This document shows, piece by piece, positions 1 through 8,555 of a stretch of 64,000 nucleotides of DNA. The translations under genes and the position numbers were made by a program. This DNA comes from Xanthobacteraceae bacterium (GTDB lineage: Bacteria > Pseudomonadota > Alphaproteobacteria > Rhizobiales > Xanthobacteraceae). The stretch is from positions 2,232,001 through 2,296,000 of the forward strand of contig CP075369.1 of the NCBI GenBank assembly GCA_019454205.1, written 5' to 3'. The notes under the pieces are model-generated. The model had not been told where the DNA came from and made no database searches. It worked only from the letters and a program-made list of their open reading frames with translations. How positions within the stretch are numbered: the stretch's first letter is position 1; every line of letters begins with the position of its first letter.

Positions 1-806
1 TATTGCAGTTCCTTCAGTGAAAAGGAGATGCCGCGCGCGAAACGCAGAGTCTCCGTGACGGCTTCGGGCGCATCACGAAACAGCCGTGCCATTTCATAGC
101 CAGGCTTCAGATGCCCCTCGGCATTTGATTCCAAAATCCTGCCGGCTTTCTCGACACTGGTTTTCTCACGAATGCAGGTCAGCACGTCCTGCAACGGCCT
201 ACGATCGGGGTGGTGATAGAGCACGTCGTTGGTCGCGAGCAGCGGAACGGCAGTCTGGCGGGCGAACATTCTCAACTGATCTAGACGGCGGCGGTCTCTG
301 CCTTGTCGCGGCATCGTCGCGCCGAGCCAAACATTGCTTTCGCTGCAATCGCGAAGCCGGTCCAGCAATCGCAATGTTTCTTCATCGAGCTTCGCGTGCG
401 GCATGAGAACAAGTTGCAAGCCCAAGCGAAACTCGAGCAAGTCTTCGAGTTTGAGAATGCACTGCCCGCTTTCCCTCGTCGCAAGCTTGCCTTTGGTGAT
501 AAGGCGGCAAAGTCTGCCGTAAGACGCGCGATCTTTCGGATAGGCGAGAATATCAGGTGTGGTGTCTGTGAATACGAGCCGCGCCCCAACGAGATATTTC
601 GGCGCAGGCCCGGGCAGCTTGTCGTTCTCCAGTTCGGCAAAGCCGCGGACTACACCGGCAAGCGTGTTGCGGTCGGCAATACCGATCGCTTCCATCCGGT
701 AATCTGCCGCCTGCGCGACGTATTCCTGTGGATGCGACGCGCCCCGCAAAAAAGAGAAATTCGTCGTGACTCCGATTTCAGCATAAGGAATGTGCGGCGC
801 GTTCAT
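1..806 (-). CDS. dnaE2: Error-prone DNA polymerase DnaE2/ImuC (N-terminal part, runs off left edge)
   Basis: This is the N-terminal ~268 residues of the DnaE2 (ImuC) paralogue of the Pol III alpha subunit, the polymerase of the ImuA-ImuB-DnaE2 translesion mutasome. The translation opens MNAPHIPYAEIGVTT, followed by the PHP-domain signature region (SFLRGASHPQEYV, IADRNTLAGVVR) and LLATNDVLYHHPDRRPLQD, as in other DnaE-type PHP domains. The start ATG at 806 overlaps the imuB stop as ATGA, which suggests translational coupling in an imuA-imuB-dnaE2 operon. The polymerase palm and fingers lie outside the window, so catalytic integrity cannot be judged. Expected to be SOS-induced from the LexA box upstream of imuA. 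Confidence 0.93.
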   Translation of the reverse strand, partial: MNAPHIPYAEIGVTTNFSFLRGASHPQEYVAQAADYRMEAIGIADRNTLAGVVRGFAELENDKLPGPAPKYLVGARLVFTDTTPDILAYPKDRASYGRLCRLITKGKLATRESGQCILKLEDLLEFRLGLQLVLMPHAKLDEETLRLLDRLRDCSESNVWLGATMPRQGRDRRRLDQLRMFARQTAVPLLATNDVLYHHPDRRPLQDVLTCIREKTSVEKAGRILESNAEGHLKPGYEMARLFRDAPEAVTETLRFARGISFSLKELQ

Positions 807-2362
807 GCGAATAGCCCATGCATGAACCAGCGCGGTGCGGCGGTATCCCGTTCGTAGAAGCCATCACGATAGAGCCAGAAGCGGCGGCCCCCCTTGTCCT
901 CAACCTGAAAATAATCGCGCGTTTTCGCCTCCAGATCGCGCCACCACTCCATGGCAATACGCTCTGGTCCCTCGGATCTCACGATCTCATGAGTCGCGCG
1001 CCGCCAGACGAAAAGCTTCGGCGGGCCATCCGGCACATCGATGTATTTGCTTTCGATTGGCTCCGGAGGTGAGAGCATGTGCAATGGGCGGCGCGGTGTA
1101 TCCTGCGGCAGACGGAGTTGCGGCCATGGACTCGGATTGGTGCCACGCTGCGCCGGACAGAATGCAGCGGCATATTCCGGGACATGCGTATCTACCGACA
1201 AAAAACGCGTGACACGGCTCGGGCCGAAGCGCGCAGATAAGCGGTCGATCAGGTCCGCGATTTGCCGTTCATCCTGCCAAGACTGAAACGCGACGGAAGA
1301 ATATTCGAGTTTTTCCGTCGCAAGCGCGGCAAGCCGGATCAGATCAAAACCGAAACCGGGATCGACCGGATCTGCTAGCACTTCCAGCCGCTCGGCATAA
1401 TAAGTGCCGATAGCAGCAGCGTCGCGGAGCGGCCTGCCGACATCGAGCGCGATATGGCGCACGGCCCCATCAGTACGAAAGAAGGAGGATTCAAACCTGC
1501 GCGCACCCTGCCCGCGTTCTTCAAGCAGGCTCTGCAGAGTAGCAGCGAGCGAGGCGATAATTCTGCCGATCACTTCGCTCGTGGCTACAGGCTCGGCGAA
1601 GCGCCGCTCGGCTACATAATCCGGCAGTGCCCGGCGCGGGATAATAGGCTGCCCGTTTCGTCCAAGTGCCTGCATCAGCAGAAAACAAAATCCCGCTCCA
1701 AAGCGCGCGGTCAGTTCGGAAGAAGAACGGCTCGCCACCTCGCCGATGGTTTTCAGCCCTGCGCGCTTCAACGCATGAACGATTTTCTCGTCAATGCCGA
1801 GTACGGATACGGGAAGCGCGGAAACGGCGTCCTTTTCTTTTCCATTCTCGATGATGCTGCCACTCGCGCCTCTGGCCAGAGTATTGGCAGCCACCGCCGT
1901 GCCGGCAATTGCCGCTTGCACATCGATTTCCTGCCTATGCAGAAAATCACAGATTATGTGCAGCATCTTCGCCTCGCCTCCGAAAAGATGTGCGCAGCCG
2001 GAAATGTCGAGATACAAGCCATAAGGCCGGTTGATCGCGACCAGCGGTGTGAAGCGATCGCACCAGTCGGCAATCGCTTCGAGTAGCGCGATGTCCGCCA
2101 CGTCATCCGCCTCGACGACATCAAGCGCCGGTACGCGCGCACGCGCATCCGCCAGCGGCAAGCCAGGATGCAGGCCTTCCCGTACTGCGCATTCGTCCAC
2201 GGCCGTCAGCTGTAAAGTGTTTTCGATTTTCGCGACGACGACAAGCGGCAGGTCAGCCGACGTCTCTCCAAGGCGCTTGCGATTTCGCTTGATGCGATCC
2301 AACGCGAGCATAGGGAATTCGAGGGCGAGAATTCTGCGGGACTTCTCGGAATACGCGGGCAT
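803..2362 (-). CDS. imuB: ImuB, Y-family-like mutasome accessory protein
   Basis: ImuB is a Y-family polymerase homologue that lacks catalysis and bridges the beta clamp, ImuA and DnaE2. The N-terminus reads RRILALEFPMLALDRIKR, the usual ImuB opening, followed by a palm-like region (RPYGLYLDISGCAHLFGG) where the acidic catalytic pair of true Y polymerases is absent, and by a little-finger-like region. I chose ATG 2362 (MPAYSEKSRR) because upstream sequence in this frame lies inside imuA and is not ImuB-like. About 519 residues, a normal length. It overlaps the 3' end of imuA by ~110 bp and dnaE2 by ATGA. Role and SOS control are inferred from family and context. Confidence 0.92.
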   Translation of the reverse strand: MPAYSEKSRRILALEFPMLALDRIKRNRKRLGETSADLPLVVVAKIENTLQLTAVDECAVREGLHPGLPLADARARVPALDVVEADDVADIALLEAIADWCDRFTPLVAINRPYGLYLDISGCAHLFGGEAKMLHIICDFLHRQEIDVQAAIAGTAVAANTLARGASGSIIENGKEKDAVSALPVSVLGIDEKIVHALKRAGLKTIGEVASRSSSELTARFGAGFCFLLMQALGRNGQPIIPRRALPDYVAERRFAEPVATSEVIGRIIASLAATLQSLLEERGQGARRFESSFFRTDGAVRHIALDVGRPLRDAAAIGTYYAERLEVLADPVDPGFGFDLIRLAALATEKLEYSSVAFQSWQDERQIADLIDRLSARFGPSRVTRFLSVDTHVPEYAAAFCPAQRGTNPSPWPQLRLPQDTPRRPLHMLSPPEPIESKYIDVPDGPPKLFVWRRATHEIVRSEGPERIAMEWWRDLEAKTRDYFQVEDKGGRRFWLYRDGFYERDTAAPRWFMHGLFA

Positions 2363-3044
2363 CACAACTCCACTCCATCGCCCACGCGCCGGTCTGCCCA
2401 TGCCGGTTGCGTGCAAGCGTTGCTGCAAACAGAGGATTTCCCCAGTCCTCGACAAAATCAGGCGTGCGTTCCGCGCGAACGAACCAGCGGGTTTCTGCCG
2501 TACTCGGCATGATTTCCGGCGCAGCAATGCGAATTAAAAAAAGCGTCACGCGAGACGCGCCCGCGCGCAGCGTGAACTTGCGCGAGGCGACGAGATCGAG
2601 CGCTTTCGGCTGCTTGCGCACTTCCAGCACGATCGCGCCGAGCGCCTTGCAGGATAATGAGTCGGAAGCCGCACGCAGTGCTTCGTTTGCGCTTCTCGTC
2701 TGCACGAGCAGCAAACGGTTCGGATCAACGCCCAGATCGTGGAGTCCTTGCGCGGAAAGCTGTCCGCAGAGCTGCGAGGTGAAGTCTTGTCTCACCCAAA
2801 GCAGGAACTTCCGCTCATTGGAAACGCGCAGCGAAAGCATCGCTGCAAACGCGGAAGCCGAAACCACATCACGCTCCTCCGCGTAAATCTCGTGCAGCGC
2901 GCCCGGAAGAATTCCGCCCAAGAGCGCCTGGTCCGCACCGTCATGACCGAGCGGAACTTTTTTATTTTCTTCAGCGAGCGACACGCCCGCGCGCTCGATA
3001 CGAGCAATGGTCTCGCGCAGTGCTGCAAGAGAAACGCGGGCCAT
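2253..3044 (-). CDS. imuA: ImuA, RecA-like mutasome protein
   Basis: ImuA is the RecA/SulA-related component of the ImuA-ImuB-DnaE2 mutagenesis cassette. The segment GADQALLGGILPGALHEIYAE is ImuA-like, followed by a RecA-fold core (FLLWVRQDF, GVDPNRLLLVQTRS, ALGAIVLEVR) and the family C-terminal RNRHGQTGAWAMEW. Start ATG 3044 (MARVSLAALRE) was chosen over upstream ATGs because the extra residues are not family-like and would cross the promoter and LexA box. 263 residues. It is the first gene of the leftward imuA-imuB-dnaE2 operon and lies just downstream of the GTTC-N7-GTTC box at 3063-3077. The C-terminal ~35 residues overlap imuB out of frame. Confidence 0.9.
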   Translation of the reverse strand: MARVSLAALRETIARIERAGVSLAEENKKVPLGHDGADQALLGGILPGALHEIYAEERDVVSASAFAAMLSLRVSNERKFLLWVRQDFTSQLCGQLSAQGLHDLGVDPNRLLLVQTRSANEALRAASDSLSCKALGAIVLEVRKQPKALDLVASRKFTLRAGASRVTLFLIRIAAPEIMPSTAETRWFVRAERTPDFVEDWGNPLFAATLARNRHGQTGAWAMEWSCDARVFREVPQNSRPRIPYARVGSHQAKSQAPWRDVG

Positions 3045-3062
3045 CAAAAACCTATTTCCTAT

Positions 3063-3077
3063 GTTCATGTTATGTTC
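3063..3077. promoter_or_regulatory. LexA (SOS) box
   Basis: GTTCATGTTATGTTC is an exact match to the alphaproteobacterial LexA operator GTTC-N7-GTTC. It lies 18 bp upstream of the imuA start (leftward) and 48 bp upstream of the radical-SAM gene (rightward), so one box could govern both. The second GTTC also forms a 12-bp palindrome GTTCTATAGAAC at 3074-3085. The motif match is seen directly; LexA control is inferred. Confidence 0.85.
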
Positions 3078-3124
3078 TATAGAACTGAAGGAAGAGTCAA
3101 TGGCTTTGAAGGCGGCATAAGACA

Positions 3125-4351
3125 ATGGAATTAAAGCGAAAACTTGAAATCCTGGCAGATGCCGCCAAATACGATGCTTCTTGTGCCTCAAGCGGCGGCG
3201 AAAAGCGCAACTCCGCTGATGGCAAAGGCCTTGGCTCCATCACCGGCGCCGGTATCTGCCACTCCTACGCACCGGACGGACGCTGTATTTCGCTTCTGAA
3301 AGTGCTTCTAACGAATGCCTGCGCCTTCGACTGCCTTTATTGCGTGAACCGCGCATCGAGCAATGTGCCCCGCGCACGCTTCACTGTTGAAGAAATCGTC
3401 AAGCTCACGCTCGATTTTTACAAGCGCAATTACATCGAGGGATTGTTTCTCTCCTCCGGGATCATTCGCAGCGCGGACTACACCATGGAGCAGATTGTGC
3501 GCGTCGCTCGCAGCTTGCGCGAGGAGCACCACTTCCGCGGCTATATCCATCTGAAAACCATTCCCGATGCCGATGAGAAGCTGATCGAACAAGCAGGCCG
3601 CTATGCCGACCGCATGAGCATCAACATCGAGCTGCCGCGCGAACAGAGCCTGCAGAAACTTGCGCCGGAGAAAAATGTGCGCGCGATCCGCGCGGCAATG
3701 GGCAAGCTGCGGCTGAAAATCGAAGAAGCGAAAGCCGAAAAGAAAGCACCATGCTTTTCTCCCGCCGGTCAGGGCACGCAGATGATTATCGGCGCGGATG
3801 CAACGAATGACCGCCAGATTCTAGAAACAAGCACTAATCTTTACGCATCCTATCGCCTGAAGCGCGTCTACTACTCCGCCTTCAGTCCGATCCCTGATGC
3901 GAGCCGCTCGCTGCCCTTGCAGGCACCGCCGCTCGTTCGCGAGCACCGCCTGTATCAAGCCGATTGGCTCGTCCGCTTTTACGGCTTCAATGTCGATGAA
4001 ATCGCTTCCGGCAACGACGGCATGTTACCGCTCGACATCGACCCGAAACTTGCCTGGGCGCTTGCAAACCGAGACCGCTTCCCGCTCGACATTAATCGTG
4101 CCTCGCGCGAGGAATTGCTTCGTGTTCCGGGGCTGGGTGTGAGGAGCGTTGACCGCATTCTTTCCTCCCGCCGCTTTCGTACCATCCGCGCCGATGATCT
4201 GAAACGGCTTCATGTATCACCGCGGAAGGTATTGCCGTTTCTGGCATTGGCCGATCACACGCCATCCATCCGGCTAATCGATGCCGACAATCTGAAAAGC
4301 TATTTCGTGCCCCAACCGAAGCAACTTGCGCTGGCCCTATCACGCGGGTGA
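3125..4351 (+). CDS. Putative DNA modification/repair radical SAM protein with C-terminal HhH
   Basis: Radical SAM enzyme of the family usually annotated 'putative DNA modification/repair radical SAM protein', whose reaction is unknown. The [4Fe-4S] motif CX3CX2C is C66-AFD-C70-LY-C73, followed by the radical SAM barrel; a helix-hairpin-helix segment (INRASREELLRVPGLGVRSVDRIL, near residues 320-350) suggests DNA binding. 408 residues; start ATG 3125. The stop overlaps the GTG start of the downstream DUF4130-UdgX gene (GTGA). In the family these genes are typically adjacent, which implies a joint base-damage role. The gene is divergent from imuA across the LexA box, so SOS control is plausible. 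Confidence 0.88.
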   Translation: MELKRKLEILADAAKYDASCASSGGEKRNSADGKGLGSITGAGICHSYAPDGRCISLLKVLLTNACAFDCLYCVNRASSNVPRARFTVEEIVKLTLDFYKRNYIEGLFLSSGIIRSADYTMEQIVRVARSLREEHHFRGYIHLKTIPDADEKLIEQAGRYADRMSINIELPREQSLQKLAPEKNVRAIRAAMGKLRLKIEEAKAEKKAPCFSPAGQGTQMIIGADATNDRQILETSTNLYASYRLKRVYYSAFSPIPDASRSLPLQAPPLVREHRLYQADWLVRFYGFNVDEIASGNDGMLPLDIDPKLAWALANRDRFPLDINRASREELLRVPGLGVRSVDRILSSRRFRTIRADDLKRLHVSPRKVLPFLALADHTPSIRLIDADNLKSYFVPQPKQLALALSRG

Positions 4352-5793
4352 TCCGTCTAAAATCTGCCATCGACTTTGCCGGCTGGCGCGCACATGCGCG
4401 CGCGCTCTTGATCGAACGAGTGCATCCGAATGAAGTGCGCTGGCTTGCGGATGGCGAAGCCGACGATTTGTTTGGCTTGGACGCAAAATACGATGGCGCA
4501 CGGATATTTTCAGGTACCGCCGGCATACCTGCGGTTCCGGCTTCCTTCCTATCTCTGGCGAAGAAAGCGGCATTACACCGCGATCCTGAGCGCTATGCCC
4601 TGCTCTATCGCCTGCTCTGGCGCCTGCAACGCGAGCGCGGCTTGATGGAAGTCAGCCTCGACCCGGATGTGTCGAGGCTACGCGATCTCGTAAAATCCGT
4701 TCGTCGCGACCAGCATAAAATGACCGCCTTCGTTCGCTTCCGGGAAATGGAAACGCCGGATGGCCCGCATTTCGTCGCATGGTTCGAGCCGGAGCATCAC
4801 ATTGTCGAAGCGACCGCTGATTTCTTTGTGAAACGTTTTGGCTCGATGCGCTGGTCAATCCTGACACCGCAGGCCTGCGCGTATTGGGATTTGCATAAGC
4901 TCGCTTTCACACCAGGCGCGAGCAAGAAGGACGCACCGACCGAAGACGCGCTGGAAGAATTCTGGCGCAGCTATTACGCCAGCATCTTCAATCCCGCACG
5001 TCTCAAACTCGACGCGATGCGAGCGGAAATGCCTCAAAAATACTGGCGGAACCTTCCGGAAGCTCCGCTGATTAAGTCTTTGACGGCTGATGCAGGACGG
5101 CGGGCCATGGATATGGTGCGCGCGGGTGCATCGGCGGCAAAGGCTAATATGCAAAAGCTGGAACTGATGCCCGCCTCACCCAAACCGAAATCCGACCAGA
5201 TCGATACTTTGCGTGAAGAGGCAGCAGGTTGCCGCGCCTGCCCGCTGTGGAAAGACGCCACCCAAACTGTATTTGGTGAAGGGCCTGCTAATGCGGAAGT
5301 GATGTTCGTCGGCGAGCAGCCGGGAGATCAGGAAGATTTGGCAGGAAAGCCATTTGTCGGTCCGGCCGGGCAACTATTCGATAAAGCTATCGCCGAGGTC
5401 GGCATCAAGCGAGGCAAAACGTACATCACAAATGCAGTGAAGCATTTTAAATTTGTTCCGCGCGGCAAGCGGCGTATCCACCAGAAGCCGAACACGAGCG
5501 AAATTAAAATTTGCCGGCAGTGGTTCGAGCGTGAGCGGGGCATCGTTCGACCCAAACTTATTGTCGCGCTTGGCGCGACCGCCGCTTATTCCGTATTCGG
5601 CAAGGCGATGCCAGTTCAGAAAAGCCGCGGCGAAATCGTGAAACTCGCGGATGGTACGCACGCACTGATCACTGTGCATCCTTCGTTCCTGCTGCGGGTT
5701 TTGCCCGAGGACCGCGAGCGCGAATACAAAGCCTTTTTGCGCGATCTGACCATCGCGCATCGCTATGTGGAAACGGAAATCCGGGCGGCGTAG
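4348..5793 (+). CDS. DUF4130 - UdgX fusion, uracil-DNA-crosslinking glycosylase-like protein
   Basis: Two-domain protein of 481 residues. Residues ~1-270 match the DUF4130 / radical-SAM-adjacent DNA-repair domain; residues ~285-470 are UdgX, a family-4-like uracil-DNA glycosylase. Visible UdgX hallmarks are GEQPGDQEDLAGKPFVGPAG from residue 322 and the specific R-loop KRRIHQ (374-379). The loop contains the histidine (H378) that in mycobacterial UdgX bonds covalently to the abasic deoxyribose. Cysteines C295, C298 and C389 match the Fe-S ligands; HPSFLLR ends the catalytic core. GTG start at 4348 overlaps the upstream stop. Likely acts with the radical SAM protein; the reaction of the N-terminal domain is unknown. 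Confidence 0.9.
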   Translation: MIRLKSAIDFAGWRAHARALLIERVHPNEVRWLADGEADDLFGLDAKYDGARIFSGTAGIPAVPASFLSLAKKAALHRDPERYALLYRLLWRLQRERGLMEVSLDPDVSRLRDLVKSVRRDQHKMTAFVRFREMETPDGPHFVAWFEPEHHIVEATADFFVKRFGSMRWSILTPQACAYWDLHKLAFTPGASKKDAPTEDALEEFWRSYYASIFNPARLKLDAMRAEMPQKYWRNLPEAPLIKSLTADAGRRAMDMVRAGASAAKANMQKLELMPASPKPKSDQIDTLREEAAGCRACPLWKDATQTVFGEGPANAEVMFVGEQPGDQEDLAGKPFVGPAGQLFDKAIAEVGIKRGKTYITNAVKHFKFVPRGKRRIHQKPNTSEIKICRQWFERERGIVRPKLIVALGATAAYSVFGKAMPVQKSRGEIVKLADGTHALITVHPSFLLRVLPEDREREYKAFLRDLTIAHRYVETEIRAA

Positions 5794-5796
5794 TCG

Positions 5797-7431
5797 TCAC
5801 TTCGGTTCCAGAAGCGCTTCAAGCGCCTCGATACGATCCGCTTCTTTTGGCGGTTTGTCCCAGCGCAATCGATTGATTCTTGGAAACCGCATCGCGACCC
5901 CGGACTTGTGCCGTTTCGAGCGCGCCAGTCCCTCGAAGGCCACTTCGAGCACGAGGCCCTTATTCGCTTCGTGGGCGACTTCTCGCACGGGACCGAACTT
6001 GTTCACCGTGTTCCGCCGCACGAACCGGTCGATCTCTTTCAGTTCCTCGTCGGTGAAACCGAAATAAGCCTTGCCAACGGGAACGAGTTGTTCGCCTTCA
6101 TCGCCATTCTTCCAGACACCGAACGTGTAGTCGGAATAAAAAGAGGACCGCTTGCCGTGTCCGCGTTGCGCATACATCAGAACCGCATCGATCAGTTTCG
6201 GATCGCGCTTCCATTTCCACCACGGCCCTTTCGGCCGTCCCGGCTGATAAATGGAATCGAGGCGCTTGAGCATGACGCCCTCGACCGCATCGGCGTCTTC
6301 TCCTGCTCCATTGGCTTCCGGATTTGCGCGCGCCTCTGCCAGTTCCTGCCAGGTCCGGAATGCAACCACCGGAGAAATATCGACGCGGGAATCGTTCAAC
6401 TTGCGAATAAATTTCTCGAGGCGTTTGCGCCGCTCGGCAAAAGGTAGATCCCGAAGATCTTCGCCGGCTTCGGACAGAAGGTCGTAAGCGCGAATATGTA
6501 CAGGAAACTCTTCGAGCAGCTGCGATGAAATCGCTTTCCGGTTTAGGCGTTGCTGCAGGACGTTGAACGTCTGCACCCTGCCCTCGCGAAGGATTAACAA
6601 CTCACCGTCGATAACGGCGTCGAGCGCGAGCGCAGAAACCAGATCCGGAAAACTCTTCGTGATCTCCTCTCCGGTCCGCGAATAAAGCCGGGTAACGCGC
6701 TTTCCGGATTTATCCAGGCCACTCGCCGCCTGCATGCGGATCCCATCCCATTTCCATTCCGCTGAAAACTCTTTCGGATCGAGCTTTTCGAAATCGGCTT
6801 CATCGATCGCATGGGCAAGCATCGCGGGGCGAAACAGTACTGGATTGTCCGATTCCGGTGCGTCGCCGTTTCCTTCCAGCCAGGCAAAGAGCTTTTCATA
6901 AGGCGGTTCTAAGCCGGGCCAGATCAGTTCAACGTCGGTCACATTGTGCCGACCGAGTGCGGCGGCCGCGGTTTTCGCAAGCCGCGCAGACACGCCGATG
7001 CGTAATCCTCCGGTGACAAGTTTCAATAAGGCCCATCGGCCTTTTTCATCGAGGGCATCGAGCCAGCGGACGAGTTGCCCCGGCATTTCGAGCTTTCCGA
7101 GCGTAGTCAGTGTCTCGACAATTTCGGCGAGCGTCGGAACGTAATTGCGGCGTTCTTCGTTCGACGGCCAAAGCAGCGCGATCGTTTCCGAGAGATCGCC
7201 GACATAATCGTAACTCAGCGCGAACAACTCCGGATCGATACGATCCGAAATAAGCGAGCGCAATAGCGCCGGCTTGGCATGCTTGAACGATAAAGCGCCG
7301 GTGAATGCAGCAAGCGCATAGCCACGGCTTGGGTCCGGCGTGCTACGAAAATAATCGGAAATCAGCTTAATCTTGTTGTTTCGTCCAGGCTCATAAGCGA
7401 GACGGTCGAGCAACTCGGCAAAACGATTCAC
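5797..7431 (-). CDS. ATP-dependent DNA ligase of the ligase/exonuclease/helicase/PdeM repair cluster
   Basis: ATP-dependent DNA ligase, 544 residues, of the 'cisplatin damage response' bacterial type. The N-terminal DNA-binding region (residues ~1-200) includes TGGLRIGVSARL; the adenylation motif EWKWDGIR carries AMP-accepting K227 (KxDG form KWDG). Nucleotidyltransferase motifs include DGELLIL and EGVMLKR, followed by WWKWKRDP and an OB fold ending VAMRFPRINRLRWDKP. I take GTG 7431 (NRFAELLDRL) as the start: it overlaps the exonuclease stop as GTGA, and sequence upstream in this frame is not ligase-like. Part of the Lig-Exo-Lhr-MPE cluster; probably cotranscribed with the exonuclease from the divergent promoter near 8.5 kb. 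Confidence 0.93.
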   Translation of the reverse strand: MNRFAELLDRLAYEPGRNNKIKLISDYFRSTPDPSRGYALAAFTGALSFKHAKPALLRSLISDRIDPELFALSYDYVGDLSETIALLWPSNEERRNYVPTLAEIVETLTTLGKLEMPGQLVRWLDALDEKGRWALLKLVTGGLRIGVSARLAKTAAAALGRHNVTDVELIWPGLEPPYEKLFAWLEGNGDAPESDNPVLFRPAMLAHAIDEADFEKLDPKEFSAEWKWDGIRMQAASGLDKSGKRVTRLYSRTGEEITKSFPDLVSALALDAVIDGELLILREGRVQTFNVLQQRLNRKAISSQLLEEFPVHIRAYDLLSEAGEDLRDLPFAERRKRLEKFIRKLNDSRVDISPVVAFRTWQELAEARANPEANGAGEDADAVEGVMLKRLDSIYQPGRPKGPWWKWKRDPKLIDAVLMYAQRGHGKRSSFYSDYTFGVWKNGDEGEQLVPVGKAYFGFTDEELKEIDRFVRRNTVNKFGPVREVAHEANKGLVLEVAFEGLARSKRHKSGVAMRFPRINRLRWDKPPKEADRIEALEALLEPK

Positions 7432-8468
7432 GCGGAATCCTCCGCAGGTTTGTCGAGTTGGTTCTCCGCCTCTTCGTCGCCATAGCCGACAATTGCAAGC
7501 GGCCGCGCCTTCAGGCCTTTGGACTTCGCCCAATGTACGATTGCGTCTTCCTGCCCGTGTGTCACCCAGACTTCGCCCGCACCGGTCGCCGTAATCGTCT
7601 TGATGAGGCCGCTCCAATCGGCGTGATCCGAGATCACAAGCGGCAAATGGATTTGGCCTTGCCGCGCCCTTGCGCGCACGCGCATCCAGCCCGACGCAAA
7701 GCAAGTCACCGGATCGGAAAATCTGCGCGACCACAAATCGCTCATCGCCGATGGCGGACAGATTACAATTTTTCCCGCTAGCTCGGTTTTCTTGGCCCCT
7801 TTCACGAGTTCGATGGGGCCGAGCGGAATGCCGCGTTCTTCATAGTAGGCGGTGATCTTTTCCAGCGCGCCGTGAATGTAGATCGGCTGGTCATACCCGG
7901 CGTTGCGGATGAGCGCGATGACGCGCTGTGCCTTGCCCAGCGAATACGCGCCCACGAGATGCGCGCGGTCAGGAAACAGTCTCGCGCTCTCGAGCAGCTT
8001 TCGGATTTCCTCTTCCGGTTCGGGATGACGAAACACCGGAAGGCCGAACGTCGCCTCTGTAATGAACACATCGCACGGCACAAGCTCAAACGGCGTACAA
8101 GTTGGATCGGCCACGTCCTTGTAGTCTCCGGACGCCACGATCCGGCAGCCATCCGCTTCTACCGCGATCTGTGCGGAGCCAAGCACATGGCCCGCCGGAT
8201 GGAAGGTCGCTTTCACGCCATCGAGTCTGACGGTCTCGCCGTAGCGGATTTTCTGCACCGATCCGGCAAAATTCTCGCCATAGCGCAACCGCATGATGTC
8301 GAGGGTTTCGGGTGTCGCCAGCACATGCTTATGGCCGGCGCGCGCATGATCGGAATGTGCGTGCGTGATCAGAGCGCGGTTCACCGGGCGCGTTGGATCG
8401 ATATGGAACTTTCCGGACTTACAAAAGACCCCCGACGGTGTCGGGGTCAGCAATTGTTCAGGGCGCAT
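7428..8468 (-). CDS. Ligase-associated DNA damage response exonuclease (metallo-beta-lactamase fold)
   Basis: Metallo-beta-lactamase/beta-CASP-type nuclease of the ligase-associated repair cluster; the homologue studied in Pseudomonas putida is a metal-dependent DNA exonuclease. Metal-binding motifs are visible: THAHSDHA (HxHxDH), HPAGHVLGS, SGDYKD, ISDHADW and WVTHGQED. 346 residues; start ATG 8468. The stop overlaps the ligase GTG start, implying coupled translation. Divergent from the helicase gene across an 87-bp intergenic region; no LexA box is visible there. A repair role with the ligase, helicase and PdeM follows from conserved linkage; substrate specificity is not evident. Confidence 0.92.
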   Translation of the reverse strand: MRPEQLLTPTPSGVFCKSGKFHIDPTRPVNRALITHAHSDHARAGHKHVLATPETLDIMRLRYGENFAGSVQKIRYGETVRLDGVKATFHPAGHVLGSAQIAVEADGCRIVASGDYKDVADPTCTPFELVPCDVFITEATFGLPVFRHPEPEEEIRKLLESARLFPDRAHLVGAYSLGKAQRVIALIRNAGYDQPIYIHGALEKITAYYEERGIPLGPIELVKGAKKTELAGKIVICPPSAMSDLWSRRFSDPVTCFASGWMRVRARARQGQIHLPLVISDHADWSGLIKTITATGAGEVWVTHGQEDAIVHWAKSKGLKARPLAIVGYGDEEAENQLDKPAEDSA

Positions 8469-8555
8469 TTTCTGAGAATAGGTATAGGGCGCGTGGATTG
8501 CGAGGTTGCTCGGCTCCCGTAGCGGTGACGGCGCATTCGCCTTATCTCTCTATTT

